From Candidatus Desulfobacillus denitrificans (GTDB lineage: Bacteria > Pseudomonadota > Gammaproteobacteria > Burkholderiales > Rhodocyclaceae): DNA of 64,000 bases. The notes below the pieces were generated by a model. The model was not told the origin of the DNA. It worked only from the letters and a program-made list of their open reading frames with translations, and ran no database searches. The stretch is from NCBI GenBank assembly GCA_017347485.1, contig AP021857.1:868001-932000 (forward strand). The letters run 5' to 3'. Positions 12,872 to 25,072 of the stretch are shown in pieces (position 1 is the first letter of the stretch; each line of letters starts with the position of its first letter). The position numbers were made by a program, and so were the translations under genes.

Positions 12872-13878
12872 GGCAAGACCTCCAGGATTTCTGCATGGAC
12901 CCGTTCGGGCCCCAGGTCGTTGAGGCACTGGAAATGCCCGAGCGGGCACTCGCGCTGGAAACAGGGGCTGCAGGCGAGGCCCAGGCTGAGCAGGCGCGCC
13001 CGCCGCGACAGCGGCGGCGTGTAGGCCGTGCTGGACGAGCCGTACAGCGCCACCAGCGGGCGGTCGAGGGCGGCGGCGACGTGCATCAGGCCGGAGTCGT
13101 TGCTCACCACCAGCCGCGCGCAGGAGAGGAGATCGATGGCCTGGCCGAGGCCGGTCTTGCCGCACAGGTTGCGCGCCGCGCCGCCGGACAACTGCTCGAT
13201 CTCCGCGCCGATGGGGGCGTCCTTGGCCGAGCCGACGATCCACACCGGAAAGTCAGTCGCCGCGAGACGGCGTGCCAGCTCGGCGAAATGCCGCGCCGGC
13301 CAGCGCTTGGCCGGCCCGTACTCGGCGCCGGGACAGAAGGCGACCGGCGCCGGCGACGCGTCGAGCCCGAGCGCCGCCAGGCTGGCGCGTACGGATGCCG
13401 GATCGGTCTCCAGATGCGGCGCGGCGAGCGGCGCCGGCGCCGTCACGCCGGCGTCCTCGGCGAGCAGGGCATAGCGCTGGGCCAGTTGCGGCAGCGCTGT
13501 TTCATCGAGGCGGCGGATGCGGTTGAGCAGCAGGTGGCGCGCCTCGCCCCTGAAGCCGATGCGCAGCGGAATGCCGGCGAAGCAGGGCGGCAGGGCCGAC
13601 TTCCAGGAGTTGGGGAGGACGATCGCCGCGTCGTAGCCCTCGCGCGCCAGTTCGCGCCCGGCACGCCAGCGGCCGGCGAGGTTGAATTCGCCGTGGGGGA
13701 AGGGATTGGGAATCACGCGGCGGATTTCGCGCATGCGCGAGAGCACCGGCGCCGCCCAGGCCGGCGCGAAGGCGTCGAGCACCAGGCCGGGATGGCGGGC
13801 GTGCAGCCGTGCGAACAGCGGCTGCGCGAGGATGGCGTCGCCGATCCAGGAGGGGGCGACGATGAGGGCTTTCCTCAC
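12868..13878 (-). CDS. waaF: ADP-heptose:LPS heptosyltransferase II
   Basis: GT-B, GT9-family glycosyltransferase that adds the second heptose to the LPS inner core at the cytoplasmic face. The 336 residues begin KALIVAPSWIGDAILAQPLF, the WaaF signature with the invariant Asp in WIGDA. NSWKSALPPCFAGIPLRIGFRGE, CPGAEYGPAKRWP and VVSNDSGLMHVAAAL complete the donor and acceptor sites. It indicates a Gram-negative with a heptose core. It is co-directional with the upstream zinc-finger gene and ilvE, and overlaps the SnoaL-like gene downstream. Confidence 0.95.
   Translation of the reverse strand: MRKALIVAPSWIGDAILAQPLFARLHARHPGLVLDAFAPAWAAPVLSRMREIRRVIPNPFPHGEFNLAGRWRAGRELAREGYDAAIVLPNSWKSALPPCFAGIPLRIGFRGEARHLLLNRIRRLDETALPQLAQRYALLAEDAGVTAPAPLAAPHLETDPASVRASLAALGLDASPAPVAFCPGAEYGPAKRWPARHFAELARRLAATDFPVWIVGSAKDAPIGAEIEQLSGGAARNLCGKTGLGQAIDLLSCARLVVSNDSGLMHVAAALDRPLVALYGSSSTAYTPPLSRRARLLSLGLACSPCFQRECPLGHFQCLNDLGPERVHAEILEVLP
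13249..13258 (-). repeat. Dispersed word GACTGACTTT, copy 3
   Basis: Minus-strand GCGGCGACTGACTTTCC in waaF, read as ATDFP. Confidence 0.8.
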
Positions 13879-13896
13879 CGGTTTGCCCTCCGGATT

Positions 13897-14097
13897 TTAA
13901 TGGTGTCCCTTCGGCGCCTCGCCCGTGAAGGTGTAGCGCGTGCCGCAGTACGGGCAGGTCGCCTCGCCGCTCTTCAGCGGATCGAGGAAGACGCGCGGAT
14001 GGCGCGCCCACAGCGGCGCGTCCGGCAGCGGGCAGTGCAGCGGCAGGTCGTGCGCGGTGACGGCGACAGCGCGGGCGGTGTCTTGGGTCTCGGTCAT
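13897..14097 (-). CDS. Small CHCC zinc-finger domain protein
   Basis: A 66-residue protein with the C-terminal pattern HPRVFLDP...CPYCGTRY and an N-terminal HCPLP segment. This is the zf-CHCC family, related to the zinc subunit of mitochondrial complex I. Such small proteins are common next to ilvE/waaF in betaproteobacteria, and their role is not established. The likely zinc ligands are C22, H33, C48 and C51. Position between ilvE and waaF on the same strand suggests one operon. Confidence 0.85.
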   Translation of the reverse strand: MTETQDTARAVAVTAHDLPLHCPLPDAPLWARHPRVFLDPLKSGEATCPYCGTRYTFTGEAPKGHH

Positions 14098-14105
14098 GTC
14101 GGTTC

Positions 14106-15029
14106 CTATTTGACCGGCGTCAGCCAGCCCTTGTGGAAGGGCGAGCGGCCGTTCACCACGTCGAAGAACAGGTTCTGGATCTGGTGCGTGATCGGCCCGC
14201 GCTTGCCGCTGCCGATGACGCGGCCGTCCACCTCGCGGATCGGCGTCACCTCGGCGGCGGTACCGGTGAAGAAGGCCTCGTCGGCGATGTAGAGGTCGTC
14301 GCGGGTCAGGCGCTTGGCGCGCACCTCGAAGCCGAGCTCCTTGGCCAGCTGAATCACCGTGGCGCGCGTGATGCCGACCAGGGCCGAGGCGATCTCCGGC
14401 TCGTAGATCTGGCCGTCCTTGACGACGAACAGGTTCTCGCCGGCGCCCTCGGCGACGAAGCCGTCGACGTCGAGCAGCAGCGCCTCGTCGTAGCCGTGCT
14501 CGGTGGCTTCCATGTTGGCGAGGATCGAGTTGGCGTAGGTGCCGGAGTACTTGGCGCGGCACATCGAGACGTTCACGTGGTGGCGGGCGTACGAGGAGGT
14601 CTTGACGCGAATGCCGTTGGCCAGGCCGTCCTCGCCGAGGTAGGCGCCCCAGGGCCAGGCGGCGATGGAGACGTGCACCTGGGCGCCCTTCGGCGAGACG
14701 CCCATCTTCTCCGAGCCGTAGAAGGCGATCGGCCGCAGGTAGCAGGATTCCAGCTTGTTGGCGCGCACCACTTCCTGGTGCGCCTCCATCAGGGTGTCCT
14801 TGTCGTAGGGCATCTTCATCATGTAGATGTGCGCCGAGTTGTAGAGCCGGTCGGTGTGTTCCTTGAGGCGGAAGATGGCGGTGCCGTCGACGGTCTTGTA
14901 GGCACGCACGCCCTCGAACACGGCCAGGCCGTAGTGCAGGGAGTGGGTCAGCACGTGCGTTGTCGCTTCGCGCCAGGGCACCAGCTTGCCGTCGTACCAG
15001 ATGAAGCCGTCGCGGTCGGCCATGGACAT
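14106..15029 (-). CDS. ilvE: Branched-chain amino acid aminotransferase
   Basis: PLP fold-type IV transaminase that makes Leu, Ile and Val from their 2-oxo acids using glutamate. The 307 residues begin MSMADRDGFIWYDGKLVPW. They contain THSLHYGLAVFEGVRAY, the lysine segment CRAKYSGTYANSILANMEA, GAGENLFVV and EAFFTGTAAEVTPI, all diagnostic of bacterial IlvE. A GGAG ribosome site sits seven bases before the ATG at 15029. It heads the minus-strand group ilvE, CHCC protein, waaF, SnoaL-like protein. Confidence 0.96.
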   Translation of the reverse strand: MSMADRDGFIWYDGKLVPWREATTHVLTHSLHYGLAVFEGVRAYKTVDGTAIFRLKEHTDRLYNSAHIYMMKMPYDKDTLMEAHQEVVRANKLESCYLRPIAFYGSEKMGVSPKGAQVHVSIAAWPWGAYLGEDGLANGIRVKTSSYARHHVNVSMCRAKYSGTYANSILANMEATEHGYDEALLLDVDGFVAEGAGENLFVVKDGQIYEPEIASALVGITRATVIQLAKELGFEVRAKRLTRDDLYIADEAFFTGTAAEVTPIREVDGRVIGSGKRGPITHQIQNLFFDVVNGRSPFHKGWLTPVK

Positions 15030-15099
15030 GATGGTTCTCCAGCTCTTTTCGGATAAAGGTGGATTTTATCGCACCCCGGGGACGCGGTAAAATCGGCGC

Positions 15100-15555
15100 A
15101 TGGAGCGCATCTGGAAACCCAACGTCACCGTCGCGGCCATCGTCGAGCGCGACGGCCGTTTCCTGCTGGTCGAGGAGGAGACCGACGACGGCACCCGCTT
15201 CAACCAGCCGGCCGGCCACCTCGACGAGGGCGAGTCGCTCGTCGATGCGGCGGCGCGCGAGGCGCTGGAGGAGACGGCGCACCGCTTCATGCCCGAGTAC
15301 CTGGTCGGCATCTACCAGTGGCGCCGGCCGGACGGCAAGGCGACCTACCTGCGCTTCGCCTTCGGCGGACGGCTGCTCGGCGTCGAGGCGGAGCGGGCGC
15401 TCGACCACGGCATCCTGCGCGCGCTGTGGCTGACGCCGGAGGAGATCGCGGCGGAACGCGACCGCCACCGCAGCCCGCTGGTGATGCAGTGCATCCGCGA
15501 CTACCTCGCCGGTCGCCGCTTCAGCCTCGATTTGATTACCCATTACGAAATATGA
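15100..15555 (+). CDS. nudJ: Nudix phosphatase NudJ
   Basis: The 151 residues contain a full Nudix box ([20 protein letters not shown]) preceded by [22 protein letters not shown] and followed by [16 protein letters not shown], the NudJ pattern. In E. coli NudJ dephosphorylates nucleoside tri- and diphosphates and the thiamine precursor HMP-PP, and the gene lies directly upstream of mnmA as it does here. The stop overlaps the mnmA ATG. A GGTAAAAT box about 15 bases before the ATG may be its -10, implying a short leader. Confidence 0.9.
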   Translation: MERIWKPNVTVAAIVERDGRFLLVEEETDDGTRFNQPAGHLDEGESLVDAAAREALEETAHRFMPEYLVGIYQWRRPDGKATYLRFAFGGRLLGVEAERALDHGILRALWLTPEEIAAERDRHRSPLVMQCIRDYLAGRRFSLDLITHYEI

Positions 15556-16640
15556 GCAAAACAGTCGTGGTCGGCATGTCCGGCGGGGTGGACTCCTCCG
15601 TCGCGGCGATGCTCCTCAAGCAGCGGGGCTGGAAGGTCGTCGGCCTGTTCATGAAGAACTGGGAGGACGACGACGACGAGGAATACTGCTCCTCGCGCCA
15701 GGACCTGATCGACGTCGCCGCGGTGTGCGACATTCTCGGCATCGACCTCGAGGTGGTGAACTTCTCCGCCGAGTACAAGGAGCGTGTCTTCGCCGAATTC
15801 CTGCGCGAATACAAGGCCGGAAGGACGCCCAATCCCGACGTGCTGTGCAACGCCGAGATCAAGTTCAGGGCCTTCCTCGACCACGCCCTGGCACTCGGCG
15901 CGGAAAAGATCGCCACCGGCCATTACGCCCAGGTGCGCGAGGTGCCGACTGAAATGGGCAGCGAGTTCCAGCTGCTCAAGGCCGAGGACGGCACCAAGGA
16001 CCAGAGCTACTTCCTCTACCGCCTCAATCAGGCGCAGCTGGCGAAGACGCTGTTTCCGCTCGGGCAGATCTACAAGCGCGAGGTGCGGAAAATGGCGCAG
16101 CAGGCCGGCCTGCCCAACTTCGCCAAGAAGGATTCGACCGGCATCTGCTTCATCGGCGAGCGGCCGTTCAAGGCATTCCTCGAGCGCTACATCCCGCGCC
16201 GGCCCGGCGAGATCCGCACCCTGGACGGCGACAGGCGGGTGGGCGAGCACCACGGCCTGATGTACCACACGCTGGGCCAGCGCAAGGGCCTCGGCATCGG
16301 GGGGCAGAAGGACGGCGACGCCGACGCCTGGTACGTCGCCGGCAAGGATCTGGAAAAGAACATCCTCTACGTCGTGCAGGGCCACGACCATCCGGCGCTG
16401 CTGTCGGACCGCCTGCAGGCCATCGATCTGTCCTGGGTCAATGGCAAGGCGCCGCACCCGCACTGGGTGTATACGGCGAAGACGCGCTATCGCCAGCCGG
16501 ATGCGCCCTGCGAGGTGGAAAGCGTGGATGCCGAGCGCTGCGAGGTGATCTTCGCCCAGCCGCAGTGGGCGGTGACGCCCGGCCAGAGCGTGGTGCTCTA
16601 CGATTCGAAGGCGTGCCTGGGCGGCGGCATCATCGCCTAG
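15552..16640 (+). CDS. mnmA: tRNA-specific 2-thiouridylase
   Basis: Forms the 2-thio group of U34 in Lys, Glu and Gln tRNAs using sulfur relayed by the Tus/IscS system. The 362 residues begin [21 protein letters not shown], with the ATP PP-loop SGGVDSS. The two catalytic Cys are in [12 protein letters not shown] and [25 protein letters not shown] and the C-terminal [11 protein letters not shown] barrel segment also match. It is translationally coupled to nudJ (ATGA overlap). A copy of the dispersed ACTGACTTTT word follows 26 bases after the stop. Confidence 0.97.
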   Translation: MSKTVVVGMSGGVDSSVAAMLLKQRGWKVVGLFMKNWEDDDDEEYCSSRQDLIDVAAVCDILGIDLEVVNFSAEYKERVFAEFLREYKAGRTPNPDVLCNAEIKFRAFLDHALALGAEKIATGHYAQVREVPTEMGSEFQLLKAEDGTKDQSYFLYRLNQAQLAKTLFPLGQIYKREVRKMAQQAGLPNFAKKDSTGICFIGERPFKAFLERYIPRRPGEIRTLDGDRRVGEHHGLMYHTLGQRKGLGIGGQKDGDADAWYVAGKDLEKNILYVVQGHDHPALLSDRLQAIDLSWVNGKAPHPHWVYTAKTRYRQPDAPCEVESVDAERCEVIFAQPQWAVTPGQSVVLYDSKACLGGGIIA

Positions 16641-16665
16641 CTGTGCTGTGCCGCCGTGTCGCGGC

Positions 16666-16676
16666 GACTGACTTTT
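16666..16676 (+). repeat. Dispersed word GACTGACTTTT, copy 4
   Basis: GCGGCGACTGACTTTTATCC after mnmA; its reverse supplies the TAA stop of the GST gene. Confidence 0.85.
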
Positions 16677-17283
16677 ATCCCTGCGGCACGGTTTCGGCGA
16701 AGGACGGCCGCTCCATCAGCTCGCCGAACAGGCGCGCCAGATTCGGATGCCGCTCGCGCCAGTGGATGTCGGCCAGGCGGAAATCCAGGTAGCCCAGCGC
16801 GCAGCCGACGGCGATGTCGGCGAGGGAAAAGATCGTGCCGCTGCACCAGGGCTGCTCGCCGAGTTCCTCGGCCATCATTTCCAGGCAGCGGTCGATCTTC
16901 TCGCGCTGGCGCGAGACCCAGCTGGCGCTCTGTTCCTTCTTCGGCCGCCTGGCCTCGAGAAACGCCGCCACGGAGGCATCCATGACCCCGTCGGCGAGCG
17001 CTTCCCAGCGCTTGATGCGGATGCGTTCGCGCCCGGCGGCGGGCATCAGCCGGTTGTTCGGCGTCATGCCGTCGATGTATTCGACGATGACGCGCGAGTC
17101 GAAGAGGGTGCTGTCGTCGTCGAGCACCAGCACCGGCACCTTGCCGAGCGGATTGAGCCGGGCCACGCCGGTGTCGGCGCTCCAGGGATTGTCGAGGACG
17201 AACTCGTACTCGATCTTTTTCTCTGCGAGGGCGATGCGCGTCTTGCGCACGTAGGGGCTGGTCAGGGAACCGATCAGTTTCAT
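16675..17283 (-). CDS. Glutathione S-transferase family protein
   Basis: A 202-residue cytoplasmic protein with an N-terminal thioredoxin-like domain (MKLIGSLTSPYVRKTRIALAEKK; NPLGKVPVLVLDDDSTLFDSRVIVEYI) and an all-helical C-terminal domain ending SLADIAVGCALGYLDFR. SPYVRK and the DS motif are the glutathione-binding residues. It resembles the YfcF/GstB-like or SspA-like group, and its substrate is unknown. Its TAA stop lies inside a copy of the dispersed GACTGACTTTT word. A perfect extended -10 lies about 30 bases upstream. Confidence 0.9.
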   Translation of the reverse strand: MKLIGSLTSPYVRKTRIALAEKKIEYEFVLDNPWSADTGVARLNPLGKVPVLVLDDDSTLFDSRVIVEYIDGMTPNNRLMPAAGRERIRIKRWEALADGVMDASVAAFLEARRPKKEQSASWVSRQREKIDRCLEMMAEELGEQPWCSGTIFSLADIAVGCALGYLDFRLADIHWRERHPNLARLFGELMERPSFAETVPQG

Positions 17284-17310
17284 TTTGAGCTGCTGTTTGA
17301 ATTCCGCGAA

Positions 17311-18787
<1,477 letters not shown>

Positions 18788-18790
18788 ACC

Positions 18791-19105
18791 ATGGGGTTTG
18801 CCGACAACCTGAAGAAAATGCCGGGCATCGCCCACATCGAGGCGATCCGCCTGCTCGACGGCGAGGAGGTCGTCGCCACCATCGAGCACAAGTCCGGCCA
18901 GGTCGGCTCGCTGACGCTGTACAACCATCTGGCGCAGACCTATGGCGCCATCACGCCGGAGGCGGCGCGCGCCGGGTTGGAACTGTATGCCGAGCACACC
19001 GAGGAGGCGCGCGCCAATCCGGGCAAGCATCCCCACATCGATCGCCTGCTGGAGTTGGCCGAAGGCGGTCGCACCCTGCGCGTCAAGCACGTCTTTTTCG
19101 TCTGA
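18791..19105 (+). CDS. DUF2322-like small protein
   Basis: A 104-residue soluble protein beginning MGFADNLKKMPGIAHIEAIRLLDG. The pattern (FxDNLKxxPxIxHIExI, then HLxQTYGAItPEAARxGLELYAEHTEEAR, then PxIDRLL) matches what I recall of DUF2322, a family of unknown function. It follows purB by three bases and so is probably co-transcribed with it. No catalytic motif is apparent. Confidence 0.7.
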   Translation: MGFADNLKKMPGIAHIEAIRLLDGEEVVATIEHKSGQVGSLTLYNHLAQTYGAITPEAARAGLELYAEHTEEARANPGKHPHIDRLLELAEGGRTLRVKHVFFV

Positions 19106-19118
19106 ACCGGCCATGAAA

Positions 19119-19140
19119 AAGGCCCGCCGGAGCGGGCCTT
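19119..19140 (-). terminator. Rho-independent terminator of the yajC-secD-secF operon
   Basis: The inverted repeat AAGGCCCGC / GCGGGCCTT with a 4-5 base loop is followed on the minus strand by a run of T. It sits 24 bases beyond the secF stop. Read on the plus strand it lacks a T-tail, so it mainly serves secF. Confidence 0.85.
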
Positions 19141-19154
19141 CGCCGTCCTGCGGG

Positions 19155-19165
19155 GACTGACTTTT
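19155..19165 (+). repeat. Dispersed word GACTGACTTTT, copy 5
   Basis: GCGGGGACTGACTTTTACACC; its reverse supplies the TAA stop of secF. Confidence 0.85.
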
Positions 19166-20093
19166 ACACCACCGCTTCCTCCTTCGGCTTCTGTGGCTTG
19201 ACGAACTGCTCGCGCGAGACGCCGAGCCACATCACCAGCGGGCAGGCCACCAGCACCGAGGAATAGATGCCGAACAGGATGCCGATGGTCAGGGCCATGG
19301 CGAAGTAGTGCAGCACCTCGCCGCCGAAGATCAGCATCGACAGCACGGCCATCTGGGTGCTGCCGTGGGTGATGATGGTGCGGCTGATGTTGCGGGTAAT
19401 CGCGTTGTCGAGTATTTCCGGTATGGTGGCCTTGCGCATCTTGCGCAGGTTCTCGCGCACGCGGTCGAAGATGACCACCGACTCGTTCACCGAATAGCCC
19501 AGCACCGCCAGCACGGCGGCCAGCACCGGCAGCGAGAACTCCCACTGGAAGAAGGCGAAGCAGCCGAGAATGATCACCACGTCGTGCAGGTTGGCGATGA
19601 TGGCCGAGACGGCGAAGCGCCATTCGAAGCGCAGCGCCAGGTAGACGATGATGCCGAGCACCACCAGCAGCAGGGCGATGGCGCCGTTTTCGGCCAGCTC
19701 CTTGCCGACCTGCGGACCGACGAACTCGACGCGCTTCAGTTGCGCGCCGGCATCCGCCTTGTCCAGCGCGACCATGACTTCCGTGCCGAGCTTGGCCGAG
19801 TCCTGGCCGGGCTTGAGCGGCATGCGGATGAGCACCTCGCGGCTGCTGCCGAAATTCGCCACCTGCGTGTCGACATAGCCGGCAGCGGTGAGCGTGTCGC
19901 GGATTTTCTGCGTGTCGGCGGCGTGCGGATAGCTCACCTCGATCAGCGTGCCGCCGGTGAATTCGACGCTGAAATGCAGCCCGCGCGTGGCGAGGAAGAA
20001 CACCGCGGCGAGGAAGGTGATCAGCGAGATGACGTTGAACACCAGCGCATGGCGCATGAAGGGGAGGTCTTTGCGGATCTTGAAGAATTCCAT
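19164..20093 (-). CDS. secF: Protein translocase subunit SecF
   Basis: Inner-membrane partner of SecD that uses the proton gradient to pull proteins through SecYEG. The 309 residues have six membrane segments: the first at about 14-35, a large periplasmic loop, then five C-terminal segments. Signature stretches are SVEFTGGTLIEV, FEWRFAVSAIIANLHDVVI, GYSVNESVVIFDRVRENLRK and the ISRTIITHGST end. An AAGGGGA ribosome site precedes the ATG. The gene lies 17 bases after secD. Its stop TAA is part of a GACTGACTTTT word read in reverse. Confidence 0.97.
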   Translation of the reverse strand: MEFFKIRKDLPFMRHALVFNVISLITFLAAVFFLATRGLHFSVEFTGGTLIEVSYPHAADTQKIRDTLTAAGYVDTQVANFGSSREVLIRMPLKPGQDSAKLGTEVMVALDKADAGAQLKRVEFVGPQVGKELAENGAIALLLVVLGIIVYLALRFEWRFAVSAIIANLHDVVIILGCFAFFQWEFSLPVLAAVLAVLGYSVNESVVIFDRVRENLRKMRKATIPEILDNAITRNISRTIITHGSTQMAVLSMLIFGGEVLHYFAMALTIGILFGIYSSVLVACPLVMWLGVSREQFVKPQKPKEEAVV

Positions 20094-20110
20094 TTGCTTT
20101 CCCCTTGGCC

Positions 20111-21973
20111 TTACTTCCAGGCCACGTTGCCGATCGACAGGCTGGTCAGCTTGCGCCGGCTGCCGTAGATGAGATTGACGATGCCGCGCGAGACGACCAC
20201 GGCGCTGAACATCGAGGTCAGGATGCCGAGGCAATGCACCACGGCGAAGCCGCGCACCGGGCCCGAGCCGAAAATCAGCAGCGCCAGGCCGGCGATGAGC
20301 GAGGTGACGTTGGAGTCGAGAATGGTGTCGAAGGCGCGCTCGTAGCCGGCGGCGATGGCCGCCTGCGGCGAGGCGCCATTGCGGATTTCCTCGCGGATGC
20401 GCTCGTTGATCAGCACGTTGGCGTCGATGGCCATGCCCAGCGTCAGGGCGATGGCGGCGATGCCGGGCAGGGTGAGCGTGGCCTGCAGCATCGACAGCAG
20501 GGCGATCAGCAGCAGCAGGTTGACCGTCAGGGCGATCGAGGAAATCAGGCCGAACAGCAGATAGTAGGCCGTCATGAACACGACGATGGCGACGAAGCCG
20601 TAGAGGGTGGACTTGAAGCCGCGCTCGATGTTCTCGGCGCCCAGGCTCGGGCCGATGGTGCGCTCCTCGACGATCTCCATCGGCGCCGCCAGGCTGCCGG
20701 CGCGCAGCAGCAGGGCGACGTCGTTGGCCTCCACCGTGCTCATGCGGCCGGAGATCTGCACGCGGCCGCCGCCGATCTCGGTGCGGATCACCGGCGCCGT
20801 GATGACCTCGCCCTTGCCCTTCTCGATGAGCAGGATGGCCATGCGCTTGCCGACGTTATCGCGCGTGATGTCCTTGAAGATGCGTGCGCCGGCCGAATCC
20901 AGGGTGAGATGCACCGCCGGCTCGTGGGTCTGGTTGTCGAAGCCGGGCTGGGCGTCCGTCAGCCGGTCGCCGGTAAGGACGACCTGCTTCTTCACCAGCA
21001 GCGGCGCGCCGCTGCGCTCGACGTAGTATTCCGTGCCGACCGGCGGCTGGCCGCGGGCGGCTTCTTCCATCACCGCCGGGTTCTGGCTGTTCTCGTCGTC
21101 GACCAGTCGCACCTCGAGGGTGGCGGTGCGGCCGAGGATGTCCTTGGCCTTGGCCGTGTCCTGCACGCCGGGCAGTTGCACGACGATGCGGTCGGCGCCC
21201 TGCTGCTGGATCACCGGCTCGGCCACGCCCAGCTCGTTGATGCGATTGTGCAGGGTGGTGATGTTCTGCTTGAGGGCGAATTCCTGGATGCGCTTTTGCG
21301 CCTCCGGCTTGAGGCTGGCGCTCAGCTTGTAGTCGGCGCCGTCCTGCACTTCGGCCAGCAGGAGGTCGGGCTGGGCGTTCTCGATGGCGGCGCGCGCCTT
21401 GTTGCGCGTCTCGGCGTCGCGGAAGCGGATGGCGAGCTGGTCGCGCTCGCGCACGATGCCGGTGTGGCGCAGGCTCTTGTCGCGCATCAGGGAGCGCAGG
21501 TCGGCGGCGGTGGCGTCGAGCCGCTTGGTCAGCGCCCCCTTCATGTCCACCTGCAGCAGGAAATGCACGCCGCCGCGCAGGTCGAGGCCGAGGTACATCG
21601 GCAGCGCATGGATCGCCGTCAGCCAGGCCGGCGAACGGGAGATGAGGTTGAGCGCCACCACGTAGGCGGCATTGCCCGCATCGGGGTTGAGCGCGCGCTC
21701 GATGGCGTCCTTCGCCTTGATCTGCGTCTCGGTGTCGCCGAAGCGTGCGCGCACGCTGTTCTGGTCGGCGAAGAGGCCCTGGTGCGCGATGTTCGCCGAC
21801 TTCAGCGTTTCCTCGACGCGTTCGAGCAGCTTGACGTCGACCTTGACCGTGGCCTTGACGCTGGAGACCTGCACCGCCGGCGCCTCGCCGAAGAAGTTGG
21901 GCAGGGTGTAGAGCAGGCCGAGGGTCAGCGCCAGGGCGATGAGAAGATATTTCCAGAGCGGGTAGCGGTTCAT
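20111..21973 (-). CDS. secD: Protein translocase subunit SecD
   Basis: RND-type translocation accessory subunit. The 620 residues begin MNRYPLWKYLLIALALTLGLLY (first membrane segment) and have LGLDLRGGVHFLLQVD, the P1 domain with GADRIVVQLPGVQD, a five-segment membrane domain with LTLPGIAAIALTLGMAIDANVLINERIREE and the ending FGSGPVRGFAVVHCLGILTSMF. The periplasmic domain is of normal size. The order yajC-secD-secF on one strand is the standard operon, with tgt-queA upstream on the same strand. Confidence 0.97.
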   Translation of the reverse strand: MNRYPLWKYLLIALALTLGLLYTLPNFFGEAPAVQVSSVKATVKVDVKLLERVEETLKSANIAHQGLFADQNSVRARFGDTETQIKAKDAIERALNPDAGNAAYVVALNLISRSPAWLTAIHALPMYLGLDLRGGVHFLLQVDMKGALTKRLDATAADLRSLMRDKSLRHTGIVRERDQLAIRFRDAETRNKARAAIENAQPDLLLAEVQDGADYKLSASLKPEAQKRIQEFALKQNITTLHNRINELGVAEPVIQQQGADRIVVQLPGVQDTAKAKDILGRTATLEVRLVDDENSQNPAVMEEAARGQPPVGTEYYVERSGAPLLVKKQVVLTGDRLTDAQPGFDNQTHEPAVHLTLDSAGARIFKDITRDNVGKRMAILLIEKGKGEVITAPVIRTEIGGGRVQISGRMSTVEANDVALLLRAGSLAAPMEIVEERTIGPSLGAENIERGFKSTLYGFVAIVVFMTAYYLLFGLISSIALTVNLLLLIALLSMLQATLTLPGIAAIALTLGMAIDANVLINERIREEIRNGASPQAAIAAGYERAFDTILDSNVTSLIAGLALLIFGSGPVRGFAVVHCLGILTSMFSAVVVSRGIVNLIYGSRRKLTSLSIGNVAWK

Positions 21974-22022
21974 GGCTCGATGCGGGGCGGCGGAACCGCC
22001 CCGGTGCGCGGCGTGGGAGGAA

Positions 22023-22346
22023 TCAGAGCGTCTTCAGGGTGCCCTTCGGCAGGATGGCGGTGACGGCGTTCTTCTGGATCGAGATCTCGACGTTTTCGGC
22101 AATCTCCAGGCCGAGATAGGTCTCGCCCACCTTGGTGATGCGGCCGGCGATGCCGCCGTTGGTGAGCACTTCGTCGCCCTTCTGCATGGCTTCCACCATC
22201 GCCTTGTGTTCCTTGGCGCGCTTCATCTGCGGGCGGATCATGAGGAACCAGAGGACGACGAACATCAGGAGGATGGGCAGCAGGCCCATCAGGCCGGCCG
22301 AATCGGCGGCGGGGGCGGCTTGCGCCCAAGCATTGGAAATCAACAC
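22023..22346 (-). CDS. yajC: Preprotein translocase subunit YajC
   Basis: The 107-residue single-pass inner-membrane subunit of the SecDF-YajC complex. A short N-terminal leader precedes the membrane segment LLPILLMFVVLWFLMIRPQMKRAKEHKAM, the YajC signature. Then GDEVLTNGGIAGRITKV forms the cytoplasmic domain. The best start is the GTG at 22346, which has GGAG six bases upstream. A TTG at 22343 is a weaker option. Confidence 0.95.
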   Translation of the reverse strand: MLISNAWAQAAPAADSAGLMGLLPILLMFVVLWFLMIRPQMKRAKEHKAMVEAMQKGDEVLTNGGIAGRITKVGETYLGLEIAENVEISIQKNAVTAILPKGTLKTL

Positions 22347-22382
22347 GCTGGTCTCCGTATGTATGGTTTAAAAAAACGCGAA

Positions 22383-22391
22383 ATTATAACA
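22383..22391 (-). promoter_or_regulatory. Probable yajC-secDF promoter, extended -10
   Basis: Minus-strand TGTTATAAT followed by TTCGCG, with a leader of about 30 bases before the yajC GTG. The 14-base core is identical to the GST promoter box. It gives yajC-secDF a promoter separate from tgt. Confidence 0.6.
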
Positions 22392-22411
22392 GTCCGGCTG
22401 TTCGGCCCGTC

Positions 22412-24601
<2,190 letters not shown>

Positions 24602-24641
24602 CTACGCGGGTTCGCATCCAAGCGCCTGAAGGCGCCTCCCG

Positions 24642-24728
24642 GCCGGGATGGCGGAATCGGTAGACGCAGCGGACTCAAAATCCGCCGCTGGAAACAGTGT
24701 GGGGGTTCGACTCCCCCTCCCGGCACCA
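24642..24728 (+). tRNA. tRNA-Leu (anticodon CAA)
   Basis: An 87-nt class II tRNA with encoded CCA. The acceptor stem is GCCGGGA / TCCCGGC. The D-arm includes GGCGGAATCGGTAGACGC. The anticodon stem is GCGGA / TCCGC, with loop CTCAAAA giving anticodon CAA. A long variable arm and a T-arm with GTTCGACTC follow. It reads leucine UUG codons. Its 3' half is duplicated about 146 bp downstream. Confidence 0.95.
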
Positions 24729-24780
24729 TGGTTCAAGCGGACTCACAACACGCCGCGCAGCGGCTTGTTGCGGCGCAGGC

Positions 24781-24798
24781 TAACCTGCCGGCAGGTTA
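24781..24798. repeat. 18-bp perfect palindrome between the tRNA-Leu gene and its partial copy
   Basis: TAACCTGCCGGCAGGTTA, an uninterrupted palindrome flanked by further imperfect inverted repeats (GCGGCTT ... AAGCCGC). It may be the remnant of a small inserted element or a REP-like sequence. Confidence 0.7.
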
Positions 24799-24821
24799 AG
24801 CCGCGTAGCGGCGGCCGCAGC

Positions 24822-24875
24822 CAAAATCCGCCGCTGGAAACAGTGTGGGGGTTCGACTCCCCCTCCCGGCACCAT
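24822..24875 (+). repeat. Duplicate of tRNA-Leu 3' half (att-like or scar)
   Basis: 54 bases identical to 24676-24729 of the tRNA gene, running from the anticodon loop to CCA plus one base. There is no matching 5' half, so it cannot fold as a tRNA. Such 3' copies mark integration at tRNA genes. Here the two copies are only 146 bp apart, so this looks like the scar of a lost or very small element, or a local duplication. Confidence 0.85.
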
Positions 24876-24960
24876 CCCTGCGTGGCGAGTTCGATCGCAT
24901 CCCGTCTTGATTTGTTCTATGCTGTGGCGGGTTGCTTTTTTGCAACACCGCATCATTAGT

Positions 24961-24974
24961 TTGATAATAATCAA
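24961..24974 (+). promoter_or_regulatory. Fnr/Dnr-type operator of nirS1
   Basis: TTGAT-AATA-ATCAA is a perfect match to the Fnr-family consensus TTGAT-N4-ATCAA. Its centre is about 30 bases upstream of a TAGAAT hexamer (24995-25000), close to class II (-41.5) geometry. It predicts activation of nirS1 by an Fnr/Anr/Dnr/Nnr protein under low oxygen or NO. Confidence 0.85.
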
Positions 24975-25072
24975 GGAATGAACACGGCAATCGGTAGAAT
25001 CTCGCATCAGCACAAAAAGCATCATCTTTGGGCTCTTTTCATTGTCTGTATTCTTCGTTGAGGGAGAAACGC

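Noticed and set aside
24822..24875. A second tRNA-Leu gene
   Set aside because: Only the 3' half is present; there is no D-arm or 5' acceptor strand, so it cannot form a tRNA.
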